From Mesorhizobium qingshengii (GTDB taxonomy: Bacteria; Pseudomonadota; Alphaproteobacteria; Rhizobiales; Rhizobiaceae): a stretch of DNA of 50,072 nucleotides. The DNA lies in contig NZ_FMXM01000029.1 of the NCBI RefSeq assembly GCF_900103325.1, positions 1-50,072 of the forward strand. The letters run 5' to 3'. The notes below the pieces were generated by a model. That model ran no database searches and was not told the DNA's origin. It saw only the letters and a list, made by a program, of their open reading frames with translations. Positions 35,359-45,876 of this stretch are shown here, piece by piece (position 1 is the stretch's first letter; each line of letters opens with the position of its first letter). The position numbers were made by a program, and so were the translations under genes.

Positions 35359-37125
35359 TTACTGGACGAGCACCGAGCGTCCGCAGGTCGCGCCGGTGAC
35401 GCGCACATCGGCCTGTCCGACTCCGACGCCCAGCGCTGAAAGCACATTGTAGAGCAGGTCGTCGACCGGCGCCGTCACACCGTTCAGCAGGGCCACAACT
35501 GCCGGCTTGACCGTTCCGAGCAGGGCGGTCAGATCGATCCCGAGACCAAGCGCGTTGACCGAAAGCGACAGGTTGTTGACCAGCGACGTGGTGAGCGATT
35601 GCGAGATGTTTCGCGTCGAAACGGTCTTGACCGTCTTGTTGGCGATGTCGGTCGCGTTGAAGGTCAGCGTCGTCGGGCTGTTGTTGGTGATCGCGGTCGC
35701 GGCCGAACCCATCACCTGTATCAGCGGAATGTTGATCAGCAGCAGCTTGAGGCTCACATCCGCGATCTCGGCGTCGGTGAATGACTGCGGCTGGCTGAAG
35801 TCGCCGAAGCCCGAGGTGTTGCTGTTGGCCAGATGCAGCGAGGCAATGCCTGGGTGCGCGGCGATCGAAACCTTGATGCTGGAGGGCCCCGTCGGACACG
35901 TGATGTCGGTCAGTTTCGCTTCGGCATAGGCGACTTCCACATTGAGCGGCAGATTGACGGCCAGCAGGCTGATGCCGCCGCCGAGACCGGGCGTACCGAC
36001 ACCGACGGAGGCCAACAGCTTGATGCGCGTCTGGGCGGTGCGCACGACGGTGCCGATCTCGCCGACCGACAGCCATGGCGAGAATTGTGCAGGTTCGCCG
36101 ATAGCGATGGTGAGTTTGGTGGAAAGGAGCCCCGGGATGGTGGCGCCAAGATCGACCTGAGCCTGGTTGGTGCCGTTGGCCAGCACGGCGGCGGCGGTCA
36201 GCATTCCCATGGCGCTTGCGTCGACCCCAAGGCCGGCTGGCCTTTGCCCGAGGCCCAGACTGCCGACCGAGCCGAGATCGACAAGGCTGCTGAGCGGGAT
36301 CTTGACCGTACTGGTCGACTTGGACGCGATCGTCTGCAGGGCGACCTTGGCCGTATTGCCAAGTCCAGGCACGTTGGCCATGGCGGTGGCGATCTGGCCG
36401 ACGGTCGCCTTCGATGCCAGAACATCCGAATAGGTACCGCCGGTCACGTTCAATTGGGTGGCAAGGGCATCTACAAAGGACAGGACACTGACATCGGCCG
36501 AGATCAACCCGTTGTAGTCCATGACGCTCAGCGAGATGTTACCGCCGAGAAGTCCGCTGAGAAGCGCGTTGAGGATGCCGCCATTGACGCTGAGAAGTCT
36601 TGACCCGACCGAGAATGTCGCCTGCGGTGTCATGCTCGCGGTGGCCTCGGTGCCGATGACGGGCGTGGGGATCAACGAACTCGCGAAATAGCGGGCAGGA
36701 ATTTTCTTCAGAGTGACATGCACCGCGTTGTAAGGCGTCACGCCGGCTTGGAAACGCTGGCTCACATTGACGGTTGATGTGGCGTATCGCCCGGGCGTGA
36801 CCGTCACCACGGTTTTCCCGACAGCCGCGGGAATGGTCTGCCCCGAACCTTGAACGACGACGCCTGGCATGCCGTTGTCCGTGAGCGTCGTGACGACGGC
36901 GGCCTGGATGTTGGTAATGTTCGAGGCAGCGGTGATCGCCGCCAGGTCGACCATCGCCTGAGCTTCCCGGCGCTCGGTATAGATCGAGGCTTCGTCGATG
37001 GCTACCGCGGCCAGCGCCAGCGCCACCGGCGCGCTCAATGCCGTCATGACGGCAAAATTCGCTTTCTTGTCGCCGAGCATCAACCGTGCAAGCCGGACAA
37101 TCCCCTTGCGTTCACGCAGCAGCAT
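35359..37125 (-). CDS. TadG-like pilus-assembly/secreted protein
   Basis: A 588-residue protein. After a short basic N-terminus comes one hydrophobic segment (ANFAVMTALSAPVALALAAVAI, residues about 22-43) ending in the acidic DEASIYTERREAQAMVDLAA. This is the typical TadE/TadG-type Flp pilin-like N-terminus (Tad domain), used for membrane insertion. The long remainder is predicted to be extracytoplasmic, Ala/Leu/Ser/Thr-rich, with a TadG_C-like (DUF2134) character. It abuts the TadE-like gene. No Flp pilin, TadA ATPase or CpaC secretin gene is nearby, so this is an orphan pair. The exact function is unknown; a role in surface attachment is suggested by family only. Confidence 0.78.
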   Translation of the reverse strand: MLLRERKGIVRLARLMLGDKKANFAVMTALSAPVALALAAVAIDEASIYTERREAQAMVDLAAITAASNITNIQAAVVTTLTDNGMPGVVVQGSGQTIPAAVGKTVVTVTPGRYATSTVNVSQRFQAGVTPYNAVHVTLKKIPARYFASSLIPTPVIGTEATASMTPQATFSVGSRLLSVNGGILNALLSGLLGGNISLSVMDYNGLISADVSVLSFVDALATQLNVTGGTYSDVLASKATVGQIATAMANVPGLGNTAKVALQTIASKSTSTVKIPLSSLVDLGSVGSLGLGQRPAGLGVDASAMGMLTAAAVLANGTNQAQVDLGATIPGLLSTKLTIAIGEPAQFSPWLSVGEIGTVVRTAQTRIKLLASVGVGTPGLGGGISLLAVNLPLNVEVAYAEAKLTDITCPTGPSSIKVSIAAHPGIASLHLANSNTSGFGDFSQPQSFTDAEIADVSLKLLLINIPLIQVMGSAATAITNNSPTTLTFNATDIANKTVKTVSTRNISQSLTTSLVNNLSLSVNALGLGIDLTALLGTVKPAVVALLNGVTAPVDDLLYNVLSALGVGVGQADVRVTGATCGRSVLVQ

Positions 37126-37572
37126 TCAGATGCCCCCGACCCTTATCGTTGACTGGCGCGAGATCGTGGTCCCGGGCATGGCCAGGCCTGGGAAGAGGTT
37201 CCAGATCGGCAGGTTTCGGGCATCGTACTGGATGGAAACCACGAATTGGCTTCCGTCGGCCGTGCTGTCATTGGCCTGATAGGTCAGCTTGCTGGCATCC
37301 ACGAAGGGATATCCGCCGGCGTTGTTGGTGACGAAGCTGGCTACCAGCGTCTGTCGCTCTGTCTGATTCATGCCGGCAATGGCCGTCCGGGCAGCGTCGG
37401 CCGCGATCTGCTGGATCGAGTTTGCCGCACCGAAATAGATGCCGTACGCAACCATTCCGAGCAGGAGCAGAATAAAGAGCGGCGAGAGCAGTGCGAATTC
37501 GACCGCGGAAGTTCCCGACATGTCTGTCCGGAATTGGCGCCTTTGGATCTTGAGAATGAGGTTCTGAACCAT
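37126..37572 (-). CDS. TadE-like pilus-assembly protein
   Basis: A pseudopilin-like protein of 148 residues from ATG 37572. The segment SGTSAVEFALLSPLFILLLLG, here shown by SAVEFALLSPLF, is the classic TadE motif with the Glu at +5 of a prepilin-like helix. It is followed by about 100 residues of extracytoplasmic sequence. A longer reading from TTG 37623 exists but has no ribosome-binding site, and ATG 37521 inside the motif region is also possible. The stop touches the start of the TadG-like gene, so the two are co-expressed. Both run towards the glycogen operon. Confidence 0.82.
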   Translation of the reverse strand: MVQNLILKIQRRQFRTDMSGTSAVEFALLSPLFILLLLGMVAYGIYFGAANSIQQIAADAARTAIAGMNQTERQTLVASFVTNNAGGYPFVDASKLTYQANDSTADGSQFVVSIQYDARNLPIWNLFPGLAMPGTTISRQSTIRVGGI

Positions 37573-37687
37573 GTGCTGAGCATGCCAAAGTTCGAATGCA
37601 AAAAGCGAAAACTCTAGGTGCAACCTGCGGGTGCGTTCGATTGAAAAGCTGGGCTAATTTAGCTGTTGCTACTTTGGATTCTGAATA

Positions 37688-37742
37688 TTGACTTAAGGTC
37701 AACCAGTACTCGGTTGACAACAGCTTACCTCCTGTCTAGTCT
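37688..37742 (+). promoter_or_regulatory. Sigma-70-type promoter and small inverted repeat upstream of oppA
   Basis: TTGACA (37714-37719), 17 bases, then TAGTCT (37737-37742) form a plausible promoter for oppA. Just upstream TTGAC-ttaag-GTCAA (37688-37702) is an inverted repeat that could bind a regulator. The region is AT-richer than its surroundings, and the leader to the oppA start is about 110 bases. Confidence 0.55.
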
Positions 37743-37856
37743 CCTGCCATCAGCCGCAGGAAGGGAACCAGCGGCGCGCTCAAAGGGGCCAGATATCGGC
37801 GCCGGGGCGTCAACACGTGAAGGCGCGCCGACGGCAGCGCCGACAGGGAGAACTTC

Positions 37857-39449
37857 ATGCTGAAAAACATGCTGAAGGCGACGGTGTTCGCCACAACCAT
37901 GGCTGCGGCCGCCGGCGCGTTTTACACGCCGGCTTTCGCCGAGAGCGTCTATAACAGGGGCACTGCCGCCGAATCGGAATCGGTCGATCCGCACAAGACC
38001 TCGACGGTGTATGAAGCCAATGTCTTGCGTGACCTGTTCCAGGGACTGGTCATGCAGGATGCGAAGGCAAACCTCATTCCGGGCGCCGCGGAAAGCTGGA
38101 CGGTTTCCGATGACGGCACCGTCTATACGTTCAAGCTGCGCAAGGACGGCGTCTGGTCGGATGGCAGCCCGGTGACGGCCGAAGACTTCGTCTACGCTTT
38201 CCATAGGCTGGAAGATCCGGCGACCGGCGCCGAATACGCGTCCATGCTCTATCCCGTGAAGAACGCCGAGGAAGTCAACACCAAGAAGGGTAAGCCGGAG
38301 GATATGGGTGTCAAGGCGATCGACGCCACCACTCTGGAGGTGACGCTCAAGGCGCCAACGCCTTACTTCCTGGAGATGCTGACCCACCAGGCGACCTATC
38401 CGGTCAGCAAGGCCTCCATCGAAAAGCTCGGCGCCGATTGGATCAAGCCGGGCAATCTGGTTTCGAACGGTGCCTATACGCTGGCCGAATGGGTCCCCAA
38501 CGACCACATGAAGCTGGTCAAGAATCCGAAATTCTGGGACGCCGCGAGCGTCAAGTTCGACGTTGTCAACTACATCCCGACCGAAGACCGCTCATCGGCG
38601 ATGAAGCGCTTCGAGGCCGGCGAACTCGACAGCTACGACGATCTCCCGACAGAGCAGCTCGCCGACCTCAAGACCAAGTTTGGCGATCAGATTCACGTCG
38701 GACCATACCTCGGCACCTACTATTATGCGATCAAGACCGACAAGGCGCCGTGGAACAACCCTGAACTGCGCAACGCCATCTCGATGGCGATCGACCGCGA
38801 TTTCATCGCCGAAAAGGTCTGGCAGAACTCGATGCTGCCCGGCTATTCGATGGTGCCTCCCGGCATCGAGGGCTACACGCCGGCGATGGCCAAGTATGCC
38901 GACACGCCGCAGATCGACCGCGAGGACGCAGCCAAGAAGATCCTCGAGAAACTCGGCTACACGCCAGAGCACCCGCTGAAGATGGAGATCCGCTACAACA
39001 CCTCGGAAAACCACAAGAACACCGCGGTCGCCATCCAGGAACAGTTGAAGCCGCTTGGCGTCGACGTCACGCTGCTCAACACCGACACCAAGACCCACTA
39101 CTCCTTCCTTGAACAGAAGGGCGACTATGACGTGGCGCGTGCCGCCTGGATTGCCGACTACAAGGATCCGGAGACCTTCCTCGGCATCTCGCGCAAGGCG
39201 AGCGGCAACAACTATTCGAACTACAACAGCCCGCAATATGAGGCGGCCATGGACAAGGCCGCCGCCGCCGGCGGCAAGCCCGAAGAGCGCATGAAGGAAC
39301 TCTCCGAGGCCGAGCGCATCCTCGTCGACGATGTCGGCCAGATCCCGCTTCTCTACTACAGCTACCACGATATCGTTTCCTCGAAGCTGCACGGCTTCGT
39401 CGACAACGTGATGGACGTGCATCCGTCCCGCTTCGTCAGCAAGGACTGA
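37857..39449 (+). CDS. oppA: Oligopeptide ABC transporter, periplasmic binding protein
   Basis: A 530-residue family 5 solute-binding protein. Residues 1-27 are a signal peptide (KATVFATTMAAAAGAF, ending AFA). The mature protein has the family-5 signature region PGAAESWTVSDDGTVYTFKLR, shown by its core PGAAESWTVSDDG, near residue 77, and ISMAIDRDFIAEKVW near residue 303. Length and motifs match OppA. It captures peptides in the periplasm for OppBCDF. A GC-rich hairpin (39462-39486) lies just after the stop. Confidence 0.93.
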   Translation: MLKNMLKATVFATTMAAAAGAFYTPAFAESVYNRGTAAESESVDPHKTSTVYEANVLRDLFQGLVMQDAKANLIPGAAESWTVSDDGTVYTFKLRKDGVWSDGSPVTAEDFVYAFHRLEDPATGAEYASMLYPVKNAEEVNTKKGKPEDMGVKAIDATTLEVTLKAPTPYFLEMLTHQATYPVSKASIEKLGADWIKPGNLVSNGAYTLAEWVPNDHMKLVKNPKFWDAASVKFDVVNYIPTEDRSSAMKRFEAGELDSYDDLPTEQLADLKTKFGDQIHVGPYLGTYYYAIKTDKAPWNNPELRNAISMAIDRDFIAEKVWQNSMLPGYSMVPPGIEGYTPAMAKYADTPQIDREDAAKKILEKLGYTPEHPLKMEIRYNTSENHKNTAVAIQEQLKPLGVDVTLLNTDTKTHYSFLEQKGDYDVARAAWIADYKDPETFLGISRKASGNNYSNYNSPQYEAAMDKAAAAGGKPEERMKELSEAERILVDDVGQIPLLYYSYHDIVSSKLHGFVDNVMDVHPSRFVSKD

Positions 39450-39461
39450 TCCCTGGCCAAG

Positions 39462-39486
39462 CCGCCGCGCACCGAGTGCGCGGCGG
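39462..39486 (+). other. Intercistronic hairpin after oppA
   Basis: CCGCCGCGCAC (39462-39472) pairs perfectly with GTGCGCGGCGG (39476-39486), with a three-base loop CGA. No T-run follows. It probably protects the oppA message or lowers transcription into oppB, like the hairpins after the two other binding-protein genes. Confidence 0.65.
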
Positions 39487-39610
39487 TGCTGGTTTGCCAT
39501 CGCATCGGCCCGGGAAGCGGAATCGATTTTCGGAACGTTCGGTGCGAAGATTGAAGGCTGGAGCGTACGTGTCCAACTGGACGCGTTGCTCTGGATCAAG
39601 CGGGGCACCT

Positions 39611-40534
39611 ATGCTGCGATATGTATTCCGGCGGCTTCTGACCGCCATTCCGACGCTGTTCGTCATCGTGACCATGGCGTTCTTCCTGATGCGCGTCGCG
39701 CCAGGAGGGCCATTCAACCAGGAGCGAGGGCTGAGCCCCGAGATCAGGGCCAATCTCGAAGCCCAGTTCGGCCTCAACGATCCGCTCTGGCTGCAATTTG
39801 TCCACTATCTCGGCAACCTGCTGCGCGGCAATTTCGGCCCGAGCTACAACATGCCGGATTTCACCGTCACCGAACTGTTTGCCAAGGGCCTGCCCATTTC
39901 GGTCCAGCTCGGTGCATCGGCGCTGATCCTGGCGCTGCTGCTCGGCAGCGTGCTTGGCACCATTGCCGCGCTCAACCAGAACAAGGTCGGCGACTATACG
40001 GTGATTGCACTGGCGACCGCCGGCAGCACCATCCCCACTTTCGTCATCGCGCCGGTGATCCAGCTGCTGTTCGGGCTAACCTGGAAGCTGCTGCCGATCG
40101 GCGGCTGGGGTGATGGCGCTTTCATCAACAAGGTCGGCCCGGTGCTGACGCTTGCCTTGCCGCAGATCGCCATCGTCGCCCGCCTGATGCGCGGCTCGAT
40201 GATCGAATCGCTGCGCTCCCATCATATCCGCACGGCCCGCGCGCTCGGCCTCTCCGACTGGTCGGTGGTGGTCAAGCACGCGCTGCGCGGCGCGATCCTG
40301 CCGATCGTCTCTTTCACGGGCCCGGCAGCCGCGGCACTGCTGACTGGCTCGGTCATCGTCGAGACGATCTTCTCCATTCCAGGCGTCGGCCGTTATTTCG
40401 TCGATGCCGCGCTCAACCGCGACTACACGCTGGTGATGGGAACGGTGGTGGTGATCGCCATCTTCACCATCGTCTTCAACCTGATCGTCGACGTCATGTA
40501 CGCGGTCGTCGACCCGAGGGTGCGCTATGACTGA
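39611..40534 (+). CDS. oppB: Oligopeptide ABC transporter permease
   Basis: A 307-residue inner-membrane permease of the DppB/OppB type. The N-terminus MLRYVFRRLLTAIPTLFVI is the usual first segment, and the conserved FGLNDPLWLQF follows near residue 55. The EAA loop region is HIRTARALGLSDWSVVVKHAL, core RTARALGLSDWSVV. I chose ATG 39611 because it fits the family N-terminus; upstream in-frame codons belong to the leader. It overlaps oppC by eight bases. Confidence 0.93.
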   Translation: MLRYVFRRLLTAIPTLFVIVTMAFFLMRVAPGGPFNQERGLSPEIRANLEAQFGLNDPLWLQFVHYLGNLLRGNFGPSYNMPDFTVTELFAKGLPISVQLGASALILALLLGSVLGTIAALNQNKVGDYTVIALATAGSTIPTFVIAPVIQLLFGLTWKLLPIGGWGDGAFINKVGPVLTLALPQIAIVARLMRGSMIESLRSHHIRTARALGLSDWSVVVKHALRGAILPIVSFTGPAAAALLTGSVIVETIFSIPGVGRYFVDAALNRDYTLVMGTVVVIAIFTIVFNLIVDVMYAVVDPRVRYD

Positions 40535-41648
40535 CATCGCAGCCACAGCTCCCGCCGTCGTTGGCCGCTCCCTGTGGGGCGACGCCTGGGCGCGCCTCAA
40601 GGCCAATCGCGCCGCCATGTTCAGCCTCTATTACCTTGCGCTGATCGGTGTCGTCAGCGTGTTCGGGCCCTGGTTCGTGCCGCATCAGTATACGACCATC
40701 TATGCCGACTATGTGCGCATGCCGCCGAGCCTTTCGGCCTATCCGAAGCCCGACATGATCGAGACGGCGCTTACCGAGGCGATCAAGCGCATGCGGGTCG
40801 ACATCAAGGAGTGGCATCAGGAAGGCAATCAGGTCTTCGTCACCGTCAAGTCGACCAAGCCGATCGACGACCGCAATATCCGTTATCTCGACCGCTCCGA
40901 TGCCTTTGACGACACCAAGATCGAGAGCAAGTCGCCGGACGGCCTCGAAGTGACGATGAGTGCGTCGATCAAGCAGCAGTACTTCCTGTTCGGCACCGAC
41001 AACACCGGCCGCGATCTCCTCTCGCGCACACTGATGGCTGGGCGCATATCGCTGGCCATCGGCCTGCTTGCCGGCGTCGTGGCGGTGGTGATCGGCGTGC
41101 TCTATGGCGCCGCGGCCGGCTTTGCCGGCGGCAAGGTCGACGAGGTGATGATGCGCATCGTCGACGTACTCTATTCGCTGCCCTTTATCTTCTTCGTCAT
41201 CATGCTGGTGGTGTTCTTCGGTCGCAACTTCGTGCTGATGTTCCTGGCCGTCGGAGCCGTGCTGTGGCTCGATATGGCGCGTATCGTGCGCGGCCAGGCG
41301 CTGTCGATCCGCCGCCAGGAATATGTCCAGGCGGCGGAGGCGATGGGCGTCGGCCAGCGTGGCATCCTGATCCGCCATGTCATCCCCAACCTGCTCGGCC
41401 CGGTGGTGATCTACATGACGCTGCTGGTGCCGCAGGTCATCATCCTGGAAAGCTTCCTGTCGTTCCTTGGCCTCGGCGTGCAGGAACCGATGACCAGCTG
41501 GGGCGTGCTGATTTCGGTCGGCGCCAAGAACATCGGCACCGCCAACTGGCTGCTCCTGTTTCCCGCCTTCTTCCTCGTCTCGACGCTGTTCGCCCTGAAC
41601 TTTATCGGCGACGGCCTGCGCGACGCGCTTGACCCGAGAGATCGATAA
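40527..41648 (+). CDS. oppC: Oligopeptide ABC transporter permease
   Basis: A 373-residue inner-membrane permease. The first membrane segment lies near residues 31-48. A periplasmic stretch of about 95 residues, longer than in DppC-type proteins but usual in OppC of Alphaproteobacteria, then leads to FGTDNTGRDLLSRTL, the OppC/DppC hallmark. The EAA loop is EYVQAAEAMGVGQRGILIRHV, core QAAEAMGVGQRGI. Ends two bases before the ATPase gene. Confidence 0.93.
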   Translation: MTDIAATAPAVVGRSLWGDAWARLKANRAAMFSLYYLALIGVVSVFGPWFVPHQYTTIYADYVRMPPSLSAYPKPDMIETALTEAIKRMRVDIKEWHQEGNQVFVTVKSTKPIDDRNIRYLDRSDAFDDTKIESKSPDGLEVTMSASIKQQYFLFGTDNTGRDLLSRTLMAGRISLAIGLLAGVVAVVIGVLYGAAAGFAGGKVDEVMMRIVDVLYSLPFIFFVIMLVVFFGRNFVLMFLAVGAVLWLDMARIVRGQALSIRRQEYVQAAEAMGVGQRGILIRHVIPNLLGPVVIYMTLLVPQVIILESFLSFLGLGVQEPMTSWGVLISVGAKNIGTANWLLLFPAFFLVSTLFALNFIGDGLRDALDPRDR

Positions 41649-41650
41649 AG

Positions 41651-43285
<1,635 letters not shown>

Positions 43286-43311
43286 ACGCCGCCAGGCACC
43301 CAGGCAGCGCC

Positions 43312-43656
43312 TCAGTCCGTTGACTTCGCGCACTTTCGTGCGCGCACGCTGACAATGGCGTCTTGCTGCCGCTTGAGCTTGTCGATCCTGGCCGTTTCAC
43401 GATTTGCTACGGCAGTCTTCACGCGAGACCCACCCAGCAGCCAGTTTGGAACGCTGGTGTTTGCGACCTTGCCGCGAGTGATTGCGGTTTGCGAGATGTC
43501 GCGGGCGATGCTTCCCAGCGCGCTGTTGAGCTCGGTGCAGCTCATGCTTTCATATTTCGCTGGATCGACGGTTTTTCCGATCGATGAGCAGCCCGCAACG
43601 AGAAGCAGCGCAACTATCAGAACCGGGCGTGAGGCTGTCGTTGAAGTCAGAGTCAT
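43312..43656 (-). CDS. Small predicted lipoprotein
   Basis: A 114-residue protein with a lipoprotein signal peptide: hydrophobic VLIVALLLVAGC with lipobox LVAGC, lipidated Cys at about residue 23. The mature part is helical, with MSCTELNSALGSIARDIS and a basic, charged C-terminus (DKLKRQQDAIVSVRARKC). Two further cysteines (in MSCTEL and ARKCAK) could form a disulfide in the periplasm. The family is not recognised beyond a small rhizobial lipoprotein. It converges with the opp operon. Confidence 0.7.
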   Translation of the reverse strand: MTLTSTTASRPVLIVALLLVAGCSSIGKTVDPAKYESMSCTELNSALGSIARDISQTAITRGKVANTSVPNWLLGGSRVKTAVANRETARIDKLKRQQDAIVSVRARKCAKSTD

Positions 43657-43832
43657 GTCCGCATTCCGGCATCGCCAGTTTCAATGGCTGCATCATAGCC
43701 ATCGAACTACCTAGAGCCGACGGCCATTTTCGTCAAAGTTTGCGGATGTGATGGAACCCACGCTGAGTGGAGACCATGGCGGCCGAACACGGGTTTCTGA
43801 ATGCAGGAACGCTCTATTGTTCGCGTGGTCGC

Positions 43833-44069
43833 TCAGGGCGTTTTCTTCTCCAGCAGCGTGTCGGCAACGAAAGATACGGCGATCAGGTCGTCGCCATCAA
43901 TTCGGCCCTGGCCGCTCTCCATGATGGCAGCGACTTTCTGGAAGGTCTTCATTTCACCCTCTGTAATCCGGGCTTCCTGCATCCTGGCCTTGAGGTCAGC
44001 CACGCGCATTCCCAAGGCATGGGATCTTGGAGTCTCACGGTTCGACATGGTCATGCTCATCCATTTCAT
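43833..44069 (-). CDS. Small hypothetical protein, 78 residues
   Basis: A short, charged soluble protein. It has a helical middle (VADLKARMQEARITEGEMK) and ends FVADTLLEKKTP. Several close ATGs (44069, 44060, 44054, 44048) compete as starts; I list the longest. Codon use is acceptable. I do not recognise it. It lies between the lipoprotein and the His-rich protein on the same strand but with gaps too large for an operon. Confidence 0.4.
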   Translation of the reverse strand: MKWMSMTMSNRETPRSHALGMRVADLKARMQEARITEGEMKTFQKVAAIMESGQGRIDGDDLIAVSFVADTLLEKKTP

Positions 44070-44579
44070 TTGATTGTGTCTTCGCGCCCAATCAACCGAA
44101 CTTGGGGCAAGCGCAATCGTTCCCGGGGCCGGGCTTCAGTCGGGCAAAGCGCGGGACCTAAGTCTGATCGCGAAACGCAACGGTCGGAACATAAGCACTG
44201 CTCGGACCAGCCGCGGTTTCCGGAAGTCATTGAGCAAGTGTTGGCCAAGCGCGCTGGTTGCCTCCCCGATCTTCGCGGTCGCCATCACCTTCGATTGGAG
44301 TAAACCTTGGCTGACCACTCAGAACAATGCTCATCGGCGCAGTACGTCCCTTCCTGCGCCTCAAGTTACACCCCGGCCAGCCAGGATCGTGAGATGTCGC
44401 AAGAAGAGCGGATCAGCTCGATCCAACTGGGCGTTCCCAGATCGTCAACCGAAATCTCAGGTCTGGCCAGAAGTCAAAAGGCCCATCGGCTGAGCGGGTG
44501 CGCTCAAGCCTTCGTCAACTAAAGGATGACCGGATGGACCCGACCCCGATCGAAGAGCCGGGCTAGGCCGGATCGGTGA
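44070..44579. other. Intergenic region, no gene recognised
   Basis: About 500 bases with several short overlapping frames in all directions, none with consistent codon use or a clear ribosome-binding site. I see no repeat, RNA gene or terminator. It is probably non-coding or decayed accessory DNA. Confidence 0.4.
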
Positions 44580-44855
44580 TCAGTAATCGTTGTTCTCGAT
44601 CACCACGGGGTGATGGTGACGGTGGACCGAGCCTGTGACAATGACGGTATCCGGACGATGATGCCGGCGGCCATGGTCGTAGAACGCAACAGTACCGTGG
44701 CGGCGGTGATGCAGGCGCTGGCCGTCCTCGTTGATGATCTTGATATTGCCGTGGTGTCGATGGTGCGTCCTGATGACAACATCAGACTGGGTTGCCGAAG
44801 CTACGGCCGGTAACGCCATGGAAAGCGCCAGTGCGCACATGATCATTGTTTTCAT
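44580..44855 (-). CDS. Small secreted histidine-rich protein
   Basis: A 91-residue protein with a signal peptide (MIMCALALSMALPAVASA, cleavage after about residue 21). The mature part of about 70 residues has 14 histidines in clusters (THHRHHG, LHHRRHG, GRRHHRP, VHRHHHP) spaced by short beta-like segments (VAFYDHG, DTVIVTGSV). This could bind metal ions in the periplasm or outside, which is inference from composition. ATG 44855 has GGAGAACC upstream. No partner gene such as a metal transporter is adjacent. Not recognised as a named family. Confidence 0.65.
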   Translation of the reverse strand: MKTMIMCALALSMALPAVASATQSDVVIRTHHRHHGNIKIINEDGQRLHHRRHGTVAFYDHGRRHHRPDTVIVTGSVHRHHHPVVIENNDY

Positions 44856-45211
44856 TTCAGGTTCTCCATTTCCTTGATTAGCCCTTCATTGGATAAACTG
44901 CCGCCGGTCATTTTGGTTCCGGTCTTCCGAGAGTCGGCCCGGACACTTGCGGCAAGGCAAAGGAGGAGCGATCGCATCGCCTAGGGCTGAGGAGGGGCTG
45001 CCTCTCGCTGATGGTATTTGGAAAGAACGATGTGGCCCGATGCATCGGTCATGCTCACATCGGGCAGCACGACGATCTGCCCCCTATGCGGCCGAAGGAA
45101 ACATTCGTCTTGGCAATATACTTGGTAAAATAATGCATTCACCAAGGTAATTTGGCGATCTTGCCAATGGGGTGGAACGTTAGATGGACCTGATAGTTTT
45201 ATCTCACACCC
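44856..45211. other. Intergenic region with a weak minus-strand coding-like stretch
   Basis: This holds the upstream region of the His-rich gene. On the minus strand around 44981-45110 one frame has coding-like codons (containing IVVLPDVSMTDASGHIVL) but no good start. It could be a gene tail. The stretch 45110-45211 is AT-rich and could hold the promoter for the structured leader that follows. Confidence 0.35.
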
Positions 45212-45289
45212 GACACCACGGTTTGGTGTCTGCTGAAGATCAGCTGGCAAAGGCTGATCGACCCGCATCTCCGCGAGAGGTGCGGGTTT
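45212..45289 (+). ncRNA. Triple-hairpin leader or small RNA upstream of a mini-membrane protein
   Basis: Three successive perfect or near-perfect hairpins: GACACCA/TGGTGTC (45212-45218 with 45224-45230), GATCAGC/GCTGATC (45238-45244 with 45253-45259) and CCCGCATCTC/GAGGTGCGGG (45262-45271 with 45277-45286, one G-U). The last is followed by TTT. The 24-codon gene starts 24 bases later. The third hairpin could be a weak terminator or attenuator, so the element may be a separate small RNA or a regulatory leader. I do not recognise a described RNA family. Confidence 0.45.
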
Positions 45290-45312
45290 CCCCACGCAAC
45301 AGGAGACTGATC

Positions 45313-45387
45313 ATGAACAATATCATCTGGCTCGTTGGAGCGGTGGTCATCGTGATAGCGATATTGAGCTTTTTCGGCCTCAGGTAA
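45313..45387 (+). CDS. 24-residue single-pass membrane mini-protein
   Basis: A very short gene: ATG 45313, stop 45385-45387, with ACAGGAGAC placing a strong Shine-Dalgarno about six bases upstream. The product is MNNII followed by one hydrophobic helix (WLVGAVVIVIAILSFF) and ends GLR, which would anchor it in the inner membrane with a positive C-terminus. I recall near-identical mini-proteins annotated as hypothetical in rhizobia, suggesting a conserved role, but cannot check here. It follows the three-hairpin leader. Function unknown; regulating a membrane partner is a typical role for such peptides. Confidence 0.6.
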   Translation: MNNIIWLVGAVVIVIAILSFFGLR

Positions 45388-45469
45388 GCGGGACAACGGC
45401 TATCTCCGTCGCCTGCCGGAATGTGACCAGTCGGAGCCAAGCGCCGCAGAGTGTCGGCGAAGATCGATA

Positions 45470-45670
45470 TTATGGTGGGTATTCCAGCATACACTCACTG
45501 GCGTAGTGCGATGCACCAGCTTGGGCGCCGATGTACTCGCCAACAGACCAACCAGATCGAGTTCGTGCGCCAGGAAGTCCAGTGAAGTGACTTTGGTAGA
45601 GATGGCGCGCGCTGTACGCGCACCATTTTCGATGACGGCCCAGCTGTTCGAAGAACCAGGCGACGGTCAT
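45470..45670 (-). CDS. Possible small hypothetical protein, 66 residues
   Basis: Minus-strand frame from ATG 45670 with GGAAA upstream (TTG 45691 would add seven residues). It is rich in aromatic residues (TVAWFFEQLGRH, KWCAYSARHLYQS) and ends ECMLEYPP. Codon use is only fair and no family is recognised. It could be a remnant. Confidence 0.25.
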   Translation of the reverse strand: MTVAWFFEQLGRHRKWCAYSARHLYQSHFTGLPGARTRSGWSVGEYIGAQAGASHYASECMLEYPP

Positions 45671-45876
45671 TTTCCAGTTAGGCTGGGGCAAGGCGTCACT
45701 TAGGGCGACGCGAGCTGCGCAAACCCAGTGGATATCGGTCCTGCCTGTTGGAAGCCCCTTCGCGGGAGAAACGGTCTCAGTTCAATAAGGGGCGCGTGTT
45801 TCGAATCCAATCCAAGACGGGCTGTCCTGCGTCTCGTCGGGCTCGCCAGAATATGGGGCCAGCCGGCCAACGACCC

